DNA of 64,000 nt from Agarilytica sp045430305 (lineage in GTDB: Bacteria; Pseudomonadota; Gammaproteobacteria; Pseudomonadales; Cellvibrionaceae), in assembly GCA_045430305.1 (NCBI GenBank), contig JAILXW010000001.1, positions 186,001-250,000 on the forward strand. The letters are read 5' to 3'. Numbering within the stretch: position 1 is the first letter of the stretch; each line of letters begins with the position of its first letter. The notes under the pieces are model-generated. The model did no database searches. It had not been told where the DNA came from and was given only the letters and a program-made list of their open reading frames with translations. Both the position numbers and the translations under genes were made by a program. This document shows, piece by piece, positions 50,147-57,703 of this stretch.

Positions 50147-51160
50147 ATGGAAAACCTAAACGCACTGACCGAAGAAGCCATTGGGCAAGTGAAACAAGCA
50201 GAAGCCCTAGAAGCGCTAGACAAAGTGCGCGTGGACTATTTGGGGAAAAAGGGCCAGTTAACAGCCTTACTAAAAACCTTGGGGAAACTCAGTGCTGAAG
50301 AGCGCCCCAAAGCCGGAGCTTTGATTAACGAAGCAAAAGGTCGCGTGCAAGATGAAATTAATGCGCGCAAAGCATTTTTAGAAAATGCCGCCATTGAAGC
50401 AAAGCTAGCCTCGGAAACGATCGACGTTACCCTTGAAGGGCGTCGCAATAATGCTGGTGGCTTGCACCCGATTACACGGACCATGCGTCGTATCGAACAA
50501 ATATTTTCTTCGGTGGGCTACACCGTTGAAGAGGGACCAGAAATCGAAGACGACTTCCACAATTTTGAAGCGTTGAATATTCCGGCGCATCACCCTGCGC
50601 GCGCGATGCACGATACATTTTATATCGATCAAACACATGTGCTACGTACACATACATCACCGGTGCAAGTGCGTACAATGCGTAGTAGCGAGCCACCTAT
50701 TCACGTTATTTGCCCTGGGCGAGTATACCGTTGTGATTCAGATTTAACGCACACGCCGATGTTTCATCAGGTTGAAGGGTTAGTGGTTGATAAAGATATC
50801 AGCTTCGCCCACTTGAAAGGCACGATGGATCAATTCCTTAAAGCGTTTTTTGAAGCCGATGTGCCTGTGCGTTTTCGCCCGTCATATTTTCCTTTTACAG
50901 AACCTTCAGCGGAAATGGATATTCAGTGTACTTCCTGTAATGGCGGTGGTTGCCGCATTTGTAAAAATACGGGCTGGTTAGAAGTGGGCGGTTGTGGAAT
51001 GGTACACCCCAACGTATTTAAATCCTGCAATGTAGATACTGATGTCTACACTGGGTTTGCTTTTGGAATGGGGGTCGAACGATTGGCCATGCTTCGCTAT
51101 GGTATCAATGATTTGCGTTTAAATTTTGAAAACGATTTAGATTTCTTAAAACAATTTTAA
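50147..51160 (+). CDS. pheS: Phenylalanyl-tRNA synthetase alpha subunit
   Basis: 337 residues. An N-terminal coiled-coil arm (1-90) is followed by the class II core with GGLHPITRTMRRIEQIF, AMHDTFYI, LRTHTSPVQVRTM, YRCDSDLTHTPMFHQVEGL and YFPFTEPSAEMDI, and a C-terminal GFAFGMGVERLAML. Forms alpha2-beta2 with PheT. Unusually, pheT does not follow; a ugd gene lies between. Confidence 0.98.
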   Translation: MENLNALTEEAIGQVKQAEALEALDKVRVDYLGKKGQLTALLKTLGKLSAEERPKAGALINEAKGRVQDEINARKAFLENAAIEAKLASETIDVTLEGRRNNAGGLHPITRTMRRIEQIFSSVGYTVEEGPEIEDDFHNFEALNIPAHHPARAMHDTFYIDQTHVLRTHTSPVQVRTMRSSEPPIHVICPGRVYRCDSDLTHTPMFHQVEGLVVDKDISFAHLKGTMDQFLKAFFEADVPVRFRPSYFPFTEPSAEMDIQCTSCNGGGCRICKNTGWLEVGGCGMVHPNVFKSCNVDTDVYTGFAFGMGVERLAMLRYGINDLRLNFENDLDFLKQF

Positions 51161-51195
51161 ACGTAAGATTTTATAAATATATTTAGGGTAGTTCT

Positions 51196-52530
51196 ATGCG
51201 CGTATCCATTTTTGGTACAGGTTATGTTGGTTTAGTTACTGGGTCATGTCTGGCTCATTCTGGGCATCAAGTGACCTGTGTCGACATCGACGAAGATAAA
51301 GTGAACCGCCTTCGCGAGGGTGAAATCCCGATTTACGAACCGGGGCTAGAAAATATCGTAAAGCAATCGGTAAAAGAAAACCGTTTGCACTTTACTACAA
51401 GCGCTAAAGAAGCCGTAGACTTCGCAGAAGTTATCTTTATTGCGGTTGGTACGCCACCCGACGAGGACGGTGCGGCTGACTTGCGTTACGTGTTACAAGT
51501 GGCTGCGTCCGTGGGCGAGCACATGCAAGATTACCGTCTTGTTATTAACAAATCGACGGTACCTGTTGGCAGTGCAGACAAAGTAAAAGCAAAAATTGGC
51601 GAAGTGCTGAATAACCGTGGTGCAGATCTTTCTTACGATGTTGCTTCAAACCCAGAGTTCTTAAAAGAGGGCGCTGCGGTTGGTGACTTTATGAAACCTG
51701 ATCGTATCATTGTGGGTGCAGAGTCAAGCCGAGTAGAAAAACTCATGAAAGAGTTGTATGCGCCTTTTAATCGTAATCATGAAAAACTCATGTTTATGGA
51801 TGTGCGCTCTGCTGAGCTTACCAAGTACGCAGCGAACGCCATGTTGGCAACAAAAATTTCTTTTATGAATGAGTTATCTCGCATTGCAGAAAAGCTCGGT
51901 GCTGATGTTGAGTTGGTGCGCAAAGGTATTGGTTCTGACCCGCGGATTGGTTACAGCTTTATTTACCCTGGTTGTGGCTATGGCGGCTCTTGCTTCCCGA
52001 AAGATGTAAAAGCGCTAGTGCGCACGGCTAACTCAATTGATGAGCCTGCAGAGCTTCTTACGGCGGTAGAAAGTGTTAATGATACGCAAAAAGAAGTGTT
52101 GGTTACCAAAGTAAAAAACCACTTTGGTTCAGAGCTTAAGGGTAAAACTATCGCGCTTTGGGGTTTGGCATTTAAGCCAAATACCGATGATATGCGTGAA
52201 GCACCTGCCCGCGTATTTATTGAAGCGATGTGGGATGCGGGCGTTAAAGTGAAAACTTTTGACCCAGAAGCGATGGAAGAGACCAAGCGTATTTATGGTG
52301 AGCGTGACGATTTAGAGTTTTGTAAAACGTCAGACGATGCGATTCGTGATGCAGATGCTTTAGTCGTTTGTACGGAGTGGTCGGCTTTCCGTTCACCCGA
52401 TTGGGAACGTGTCGGCGCGTTATTAAATAACAAAGTCGTATTCGATGGGCGTAATCTTTATGAGCCAGAACTAATGGCAGAAAAGGGTTATGTGCATTAT
52501 GCGATTGGGCGGCCTCAGGTTAAGTTTTAG
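51196..52530 (+). CDS. ugd: UDP-glucose 6-dehydrogenase
   Basis: 444 residues. An N-terminal Rossmann domain (MRVSIFGTGYVGLVTGSCLA) binds NAD; VFIAVGTPPDEDGAADL and NKSTVPVGSADKVK follow. The catalytic cysteine is in GCGYGGSCFPKDVKAL, and the C-terminal UDP-binding domain has LWGLAFKPNTDDMREAPA and YEPELM. It oxidises UDP-glucose to UDP-glucuronate for polysaccharide synthesis. It sits 35 bp after pheS and 340 bp before pheT, with no other sugar genes nearby. Confidence 0.95.
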   Translation: MRVSIFGTGYVGLVTGSCLAHSGHQVTCVDIDEDKVNRLREGEIPIYEPGLENIVKQSVKENRLHFTTSAKEAVDFAEVIFIAVGTPPDEDGAADLRYVLQVAASVGEHMQDYRLVINKSTVPVGSADKVKAKIGEVLNNRGADLSYDVASNPEFLKEGAAVGDFMKPDRIIVGAESSRVEKLMKELYAPFNRNHEKLMFMDVRSAELTKYAANAMLATKISFMNELSRIAEKLGADVELVRKGIGSDPRIGYSFIYPGCGYGGSCFPKDVKALVRTANSIDEPAELLTAVESVNDTQKEVLVTKVKNHFGSELKGKTIALWGLAFKPNTDDMREAPARVFIEAMWDAGVKVKTFDPEAMEETKRIYGERDDLEFCKTSDDAIRDADALVVCTEWSAFRSPDWERVGALLNNKVVFDGRNLYEPELMAEKGYVHYAIGRPQVKF

Positions 52531-52570
52531 CTTTATTGTTCGTCCGGAATAGGATTGGCGCACTTTTATC

Positions 52571-52790
52571 TCGACACGCTGTAAATACATCCCTGTACGC
52601 TCGACTGCCGCTCCCGGCGGCAGACGGTCGATAAAAAAGTACCCCAAGCCTATTCTCGATCACGACAGCTATAAAACATGTGATTGATGTTCCGGTGAAC
52701 GCAACGGAGAGGAGAAGATGTTGACGGTTCGACCATCTGCTGCAGGGAAGCAGCAGTTGAGCCTCCATGGATGGATAAACGGCGTGTCGA
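52571..52790. repeat. MITE-like element with 62-bp inverted terminal repeats
   Basis: A 61-bp unit at 52571-52631 recurs inverted at 52729-52790; about three quarters of positions agree when one gap is allowed. Both outer and inner ends read TCGACACG...GGTCGA. Each unit contains its own hairpin (CTGCCG/CGGCAG; CTGCTG/CAGCAG). No transposase is present. A further palindrome TTAAACGTTTAA lies at 52825-52836. Confidence 0.7.
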
Positions 52791-52870
52791 AACGGTGATG
52801 TCTTTACTTCTCTCAAGTAAATAGTTAAACGTTTAAACATATCTATCTATAAAGAAGAAAGCGAAACTTC

Positions 52871-55240
52871 ATGAAAATCAGCGAAGCATGGCTAAGAAAG
52901 TGGGTAAACCCACAGATTAAAACACAAGAACTCGTCGACCAGATTACCATGGCGGGTTTAGAAGTTGATGCAGTAGAGCCTGTAGCAGGCGAATTCTCCG
53001 GCGTTGTTGTGGGCGAAATTATTAGCGCAGAACAACACCCCGATGCCGATAAACTTCGTGTGTGTAAAGTTGCCGGATCACCAGAAGGTGAAACGCAAGT
53101 GGTATGCGGCGCACCCAACGCCCGCCCCGGAATAAAAATTCCGTTTGCGCTTGTCGGCGCAAAATTACCTGGCGATTTTAAAATTAAAAAGGCCAAGCTT
53201 CGCGGTGTTGAATCCTTCGGCATGCTTTGCGCGCAAACCGAATTGCAAGCGGGTGATGATGACGATGGCTTGTGGGAGCTACCGCTCGATGCACCGACTG
53301 GCACAGACCTTCGCGAATACCTCGAGTTAAATGATTCAATCATCGAGGTAGATTTAACACCAAACCGCGCAGATTGCTTGTCTTTGAAAGGGCTGGCCCG
53401 TGAAGTAGGCGTGTTAAACAAGTGCGCCGTTGAAACCCCTGAAATCAACGCTGTTGCACCACAATTAGATGATGATAAACACGTTCAACTAAATGCTGGT
53501 GAAGCCTGCTCGCGTTATGTTGGTCGTGTTATTAAAAATGTTGATGTGAGCAAGCCTACGCCTTTGTGGATGCAAGAGCGATTGCGTCGCAGTGGTGTTA
53601 GAAGTATTGATGCGGTGGTTGATATTACCAACTACGTATTGCTAGAGCTTGGTCAGCCCATGCATGCCTTTGATTTGAATAAGTTGCAAGGCAACGTTCA
53701 AGTGCGAATAGCAAAGCAAGATGAAAAAATTACCTTGCTAGATGGTCAAGAGATAAAACTTAACGACGACACCATGGTTATTGCCGACGAATCTGGCGCG
53801 ATCGCGGTTGCAGGTGTTATGGGTGGTGCTACAACCGCTGTTGATAGCAACACCAAAGATATCTTCCTAGAAAGTGCTTTCTTTGCCCCAATCGCCATTG
53901 CCGGCCGTGCACGTTCCTACGGTTTACATACAGATTCTTCCCATCGTTTCGAGCGCGGTGTTGATTATGAAGGTGCAGAAAGGGCGCTTGAGCGAGCGAG
54001 TGCTTTAATTATAGAAATAGTTGGCGGCCAAGCTGGGCCAACGCGTGTTTATGAAAATGAACACCTACCGCAAAATCGCAGTGTCGAACTTCGAAAAGCG
54101 CGTATCGCCGGTGGTTTAGGCTTTGCAATAGAAGATAACGAAGTCGAAGACATGGTCACGCGCCTAGGTTTCGATATTACCTCGCAGGCAGATACCGGCT
54201 GGACACTCTCTGTTCCCAGTTACCGTTTCGACGTGTCTATTGAAGAAGATCTTCTGGAAGAGCTCGCGCGCATATACGGCTACAACAACCTGCCTATTGC
54301 CCCAGTAGAACTTAATACAGAGCTACCTTACGCCAGCGAGACCCAGCTTTCGTTAAGTAAGTTAGAAGATCAGCTTGTGGGTCGTGAATACCAAGAAGTT
54401 ATCACATACAGCTTTATCGACCCTAAGATACACGCGGTATTCGAGAGCGAGCTAAAAGCTGTAGAGCTACTGAACCCCATTAGCGCAGACTTGGCGGTTA
54501 TGCGTACCTCACTTATTCCAGGCTTAGTGAGCACCTTAAGCTTCAATCTTAATCGCCAAAAGTCACGTGTACGTATTTTCGAAAAAGGCCTGAGTTTCGT
54601 GCCTGGTGAACAAGGGCTTGAGCAAAAACGCATGCTCGCCGGCCTTATATATGGCGCAAAAACCGACATCGGTTGGGCCGCAGATAAAACCGATGTAGAC
54701 TTTTACGACTTAAAAGGCGATCTAGAATCGCTTTTGTCACTCACAAGTCGAGCGATTGAGTTCAAAAAGTCCACACGTGAAGCTCTACATCCTGGCCAAA
54801 CGGCCGACATACTTCTAGATGGTGAAATCATCGGTGTTATAGGGGCGCTGCACCCGCGCATCTCTAAAACACTCGAGCTTGGTAAAACGGCTTATATCTT
54901 CGAGTTGTCGTTAGAGGCTGTATTAAAAGCCAATGCGCCAGAGTTTAAGCCCATATCCAAACATCCAGAGGTCGCGCGCGACCTTGCAGTTGTGGTTGAT
55001 CGAAGTTTGAGCGCATCGGCACTCGAAACGACGATCAGCCGCGAGGCTGGTGAATACCTTAAAAACTTAAAGGTGTTTGATGTATATAGTGGCGAAGGCA
55101 TTGATCCTCAAAGAAAAAGTGTAGCTTTTAACTTGACGTTTCAGCATCCATCACGCACTCTTAATGAAGAAGAAGTGAACGAACCAATGGCTTCTATTGT
55201 GAAGCGATTGGAGGATGAATTTGATGCCAGACTCAGATAA
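52871..55240 (+). CDS. pheT: Phenylalanyl-tRNA synthetase beta subunit
   Basis: 789 residues, near the 795 of E. coli. The N-terminal tRNA-binding domain has AEQHPDADKLRVCKV; the B3/B4 editing domain, B5 (about 400-475) and catalytic-like core (about 480-690) follow; the C-terminal ferredoxin-fold anticodon-binding domain starts FKPISKHPEVARDLAVVVD. Its start is separated from pheS by ugd and the inverted repeat, so it probably needs its own promoter. Its end overlaps ihfA by 17 bp. Confidence 0.97.
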   Translation: MKISEAWLRKWVNPQIKTQELVDQITMAGLEVDAVEPVAGEFSGVVVGEIISAEQHPDADKLRVCKVAGSPEGETQVVCGAPNARPGIKIPFALVGAKLPGDFKIKKAKLRGVESFGMLCAQTELQAGDDDDGLWELPLDAPTGTDLREYLELNDSIIEVDLTPNRADCLSLKGLAREVGVLNKCAVETPEINAVAPQLDDDKHVQLNAGEACSRYVGRVIKNVDVSKPTPLWMQERLRRSGVRSIDAVVDITNYVLLELGQPMHAFDLNKLQGNVQVRIAKQDEKITLLDGQEIKLNDDTMVIADESGAIAVAGVMGGATTAVDSNTKDIFLESAFFAPIAIAGRARSYGLHTDSSHRFERGVDYEGAERALERASALIIEIVGGQAGPTRVYENEHLPQNRSVELRKARIAGGLGFAIEDNEVEDMVTRLGFDITSQADTGWTLSVPSYRFDVSIEEDLLEELARIYGYNNLPIAPVELNTELPYASETQLSLSKLEDQLVGREYQEVITYSFIDPKIHAVFESELKAVELLNPISADLAVMRTSLIPGLVSTLSFNLNRQKSRVRIFEKGLSFVPGEQGLEQKRMLAGLIYGAKTDIGWAADKTDVDFYDLKGDLESLLSLTSRAIEFKKSTREALHPGQTADILLDGEIIGVIGALHPRISKTLELGKTAYIFELSLEAVLKANAPEFKPISKHPEVARDLAVVVDRSLSASALETTISREAGEYLKNLKVFDVYSGEGIDPQRKSVAFNLTFQHPSRTLNEEEVNEPMASIVKRLEDEFDARLR

Positions 55241-55547
55241 CAACGCGCTATCGCTTACCAAGGCCGACTTGGCAGAAAAGCTATATGAAGAACTTGGTTT
55301 CAATAAGCGTGAAGCAAAAGAACTGGTCGAACTGTTTTTTGAAGAGATTAGAGACTCTCTAGAAACCAATGAGCAGGTCAAACTTTCTGGGTTTGGCAAC
55401 TTCGATCTACGTGACAAAAAACAAAGACCGGGTCGAAATCCCAAAACAGGGGAAGAAATTCCTATCACTGCAAGAAGAGTGGTAACATTTCGACCAGGTC
55501 AAAAACTAAAGGCTCGAGTCGAAGCATATGCTGGAACCCAGTCATAA
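55224..55547 (+). CDS. ihfA: Integration host factor alpha subunit
   Basis: 107 residues of the HU/IHF family. LTKADLAEKLYEELGFNKRE opens the body, then VKLSGFGNFDLRDKKQRPGR and NPKTGEEIPITARRVVTF, including the PGRNP DNA-intercalating loop. ATG 55224 is preferred to ATG 55215 because GGAGG (55210-55214) is correctly spaced for the later one. Overlap with pheT means translational coupling. It bends DNA at sites such as sigma-54 promoters, of which two are seen in this window. Confidence 0.96.
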   Translation: MPDSDNNALSLTKADLAEKLYEELGFNKREAKELVELFFEEIRDSLETNEQVKLSGFGNFDLRDKKQRPGRNPKTGEEIPITARRVVTFRPGQKLKARVEAYAGTQS

Positions 55548-55887
55548 CGACGAACTTCCTGTAATACCCGGCAAACGCTACTTCACTATTGGTGAGGTGA
55601 GCGAGCTTTGCGCTGTCAAACCGCACGTGCTTCGCTATTGGGAGCAAGAATTCCCCCAGCTAAAACCCGTTAAGCGTCGTGGTAACCGCCGTTACTACCA
55701 ACGCCAAGATGTTATCACCATCCGCCAGATACGCTCCTTGCTCTACGATCAAGGCTTCACCATTGGTGGTGCTCGCCAGCAAATGACCGGTGAAGCGCCT
55801 GCTAAGCCCGAAGGCGACGACTACAAGTCACTGGTTCAGAAGATGATTACAGAGCTAGAAGAAGTGCTGGCAGTGCTTAAAACCTAA
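55528..55887 (+). CDS. MerR-family protein downstream of ihfA
   Basis: 119 residues with a winged helix-turn-helix (YFTIGEVSELCAVKPHVLRY, WEQEFPQLKP, RRYYQRQDVITIRQIRSLL) and a short C-terminal helix. No metal-binding cysteines or ligand domain are visible. The ihfA-merR pair is widespread in Pseudomonas-type genomes, where the function of this small MerR protein is unknown. The ATG overlaps ihfA by 20 bp. Confidence 0.88.
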   Translation: MLEPSHNDELPVIPGKRYFTIGEVSELCAVKPHVLRYWEQEFPQLKPVKRRGNRRYYQRQDVITIRQIRSLLYDQGFTIGGARQQMTGEAPAKPEGDDYKSLVQKMITELEEVLAVLKT

Positions 55888-55912
55888 TACCTTGCCTTAG
55901 GCACTGAATTCC

Positions 55913-55939
55913 AAAAAACCGCCCTAGTGGCGGTTTTTT
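55913..55939 (+). terminator. Intrinsic terminator after the pheT-ihfA-merR unit
   Basis: AAAAAACCGCC, loop CTAGT, GGCGGTTTTTT. 26 bp after the merR stop. The following stretch 55940-56234 holds nothing I can support. Confidence 0.92.
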
Positions 55940-56234
55940 CGTTTACGGAGGAAGGTGCTTAGCCGAGTTTCTATAGCTGGGTTCCGATGAGCGAGGGGTG
56001 ACACGCATCATTCATGGTTTTCAGGTTTTGCTTGCCGCTAAAGAGCGCCCGAAAGCGTTCGGCTTCCTATTTCTCCCTAACTGCCGGTTTAGTCTTTTGA
56101 TGTTCACCCTTATCCGGGTCGCTTCGCGATGCAAAACGGCTTTCTTGGCTTTGGTTCCTGGTTCGCGCTAGCGCCATACAGCCGCGCCGGTTTGTGAAAA
56201 CCCAAGAGCAAGACATGGTTACTTCGTCGGAACA

Positions 56235-56262
56235 TAAAAAAACCGCCACGAGGGCGGTTTTT
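56235..56262 (-). terminator. Intrinsic terminator of the tRNA-Pro gene
   Basis: AAAAAAACCGCC and GGCGGTTTTTT form a stem that has T-runs in both directions. On the minus strand it follows the tRNA CCA end by seven bases. Confidence 0.85.
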
Positions 56263-56268
56263 TATGTT

Positions 56269-56345
56269 TGGTCGGAGTGGCCGGATTTGAACCGACGACC
56301 ACCACACCCCCAGTGTGGTGCGCTACCAAGCTGCGCTACACTCCG
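56269..56345 (-). tRNA. tRNA-Pro (anticodon GGG)
   Basis: 77 nt including an encoded CCA. Acceptor stem CGGAGTG/CACTCCG, D-arm GCGC/GCGC, anticodon stem CCACA/TGTGG with loop CTGGGGG (anticodon GGG), T-arm GTCGG-TTCGAAT-CCGGC, discriminator A. All stems pair. CGG-start acceptor is typical of bacterial tRNA-Pro. Confidence 0.97.
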
Positions 56346-56357
56346 ATAAGGGGGGCA

Positions 56358-56385
56358 ATCATACGTATAGGGGCTTGAATTGCAA
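56358..56385 (-). promoter_or_regulatory. Promoter of tRNA-Pro
   Basis: On the minus strand TTGCAA (56385-56380), 16-bp spacer, TATGAT (56363-56358), followed by a G/C-rich discriminator TGCCCCC as is usual for stringently controlled stable-RNA genes. Confidence 0.6.
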
Positions 56386-56467
56386 GGGGTTTATTCTCAT
56401 TCGGCACTGTGTAATTTTGCTCTCGAATGTGAATATTTGTTTGGGGCAGGCTGTAGTAGTTTCTATG

Positions 56468-57454
56468 TTATCGCGTCATCTTCTTCACAAATACCACCAC
56501 AAACAGTGCCAGTGTAAAGCTCCCTACAAAGGCCTCAACCGCGGCGAATAATCTGGTTAGACCCACTGGCGCTAAATCGCCATAGCCGACGGTAGTGAAT
56601 GTGACTACGCTGAAGTAAAGCGACCTTAATATGTTTGCGAGTATTTGTTGAAGGCTTTCGCTGGTGGTGATGGAGTAGTGGGCATCGCCATCGGTAATGC
56701 CCATAAAAAAATATACGATGGCAAAGGTGAAAATAATTAACATCGAAAATAAAATGACGCGAGCCGGTTCTTCGCCGTAGCCGCAAAACAAATCTACCAT
56801 TTTAGAGATCATTCGCTTGGAGCTCGCCTTGGGAAGCTGATAGCGTCGCATGGTCATTTCACTTTTAAAGAAGTTGCCTGCGTTTTCAAATAGCCCCTGC
56901 GTTTCGTGGGTGCGTCTCAAATTACGATAAATTTCCTCTGCTTGTTCCAAATAATCCATTTTTAGATCAAAGTCTTTGGTATTTTTAGCATCTTGCTCCT
57001 GAAGTATTTGTTTGCTCCATTGAACGTTATCCAGCTTACAATTTTCCAGCTTAGTGCCCAATAAGTTGGTCTTTTCAAGTTTTGCACAATTGAGGTTTGC
57101 GCCACTTAAATTTGCTTTCATTAAGGATGAGCCAGTAAGGTCAAGCTTAAAAAGGTGCGCTTTATTAAGGTTGGCACGATACAAGTCTGAATATTCGAGC
57201 TGGTAGCCGTTCTGGTACCCGCGGCGCACCAAATTAACGCCACTAAGGTCCGCATTGCGTAAACAGAAACCCGTCATCGGTTCGCCAGTGGCTGCGCGTG
57301 CTTCCAGTCTTTCAGAAAGGTTGCCGCAGTCCTTTTTGGGGGCGTCATCATGCCAAAAACAGTGTTCGCCAATTTCTTTAGGCGAGCGACAGGTTTCGCC
57401 GTTTGGGCCATGGTATTGGCAGTTGTTTGTTTTGAGTGCTTCTGAGTCGGGCAT
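56468..57454 (-). CDS. Two-TM potassium channel with N-terminal pentapeptide repeats
   Basis: 328 residues. Residues 10-36 hold a possible metal site (CQYHGPNGETC, EHCFWHD). Residues 60-145 are pentapeptide repeats (LRNADLSGVNL, ANLNKAHLFKLDLTGSSLMK, ANLSGANLNCAKLEKTNLLG). A charged helical part (150-225) leads to a two-helix pore domain with the potassium selectivity filter TFTTVGYGDLAP (about 288-299) and closing helix FTLALFVVVFVKK. Probably an inner-membrane ion channel with a cytoplasmic sensor. No RCK domain; gating signal unknown. Confidence 0.85.
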   Translation of the reverse strand: MPDSEALKTNNCQYHGPNGETCRSPKEIGEHCFWHDDAPKKDCGNLSERLEARAATGEPMTGFCLRNADLSGVNLVRRGYQNGYQLEYSDLYRANLNKAHLFKLDLTGSSLMKANLSGANLNCAKLEKTNLLGTKLENCKLDNVQWSKQILQEQDAKNTKDFDLKMDYLEQAEEIYRNLRRTHETQGLFENAGNFFKSEMTMRRYQLPKASSKRMISKMVDLFCGYGEEPARVILFSMLIIFTFAIVYFFMGITDGDAHYSITTSESLQQILANILRSLYFSVVTFTTVGYGDLAPVGLTRLFAAVEAFVGSFTLALFVVVFVKKMTR

Positions 57455-57703
57455 TCGCTTGTGTCTCCGCGCTATTCCTTTAGTTTAGTCGGCCTTCAGA
57501 AACTGATTGCCCGATGAGATTAGTTGCGCCAAATATACGCGTAACATTCTTGACTCAGGCTTTCAAACTCGCGGCGTGGCGCGCTCTGACGATTTTCCAG
57601 AAAAGGTACGATATTTTCAGAAAACACCTACCGGTTATGAAAGTATCAAGTTGCTCATCTAAAATCACCACTTGGCAGGGCGAGCGTATAATAGCGGAAT
57701 GCT

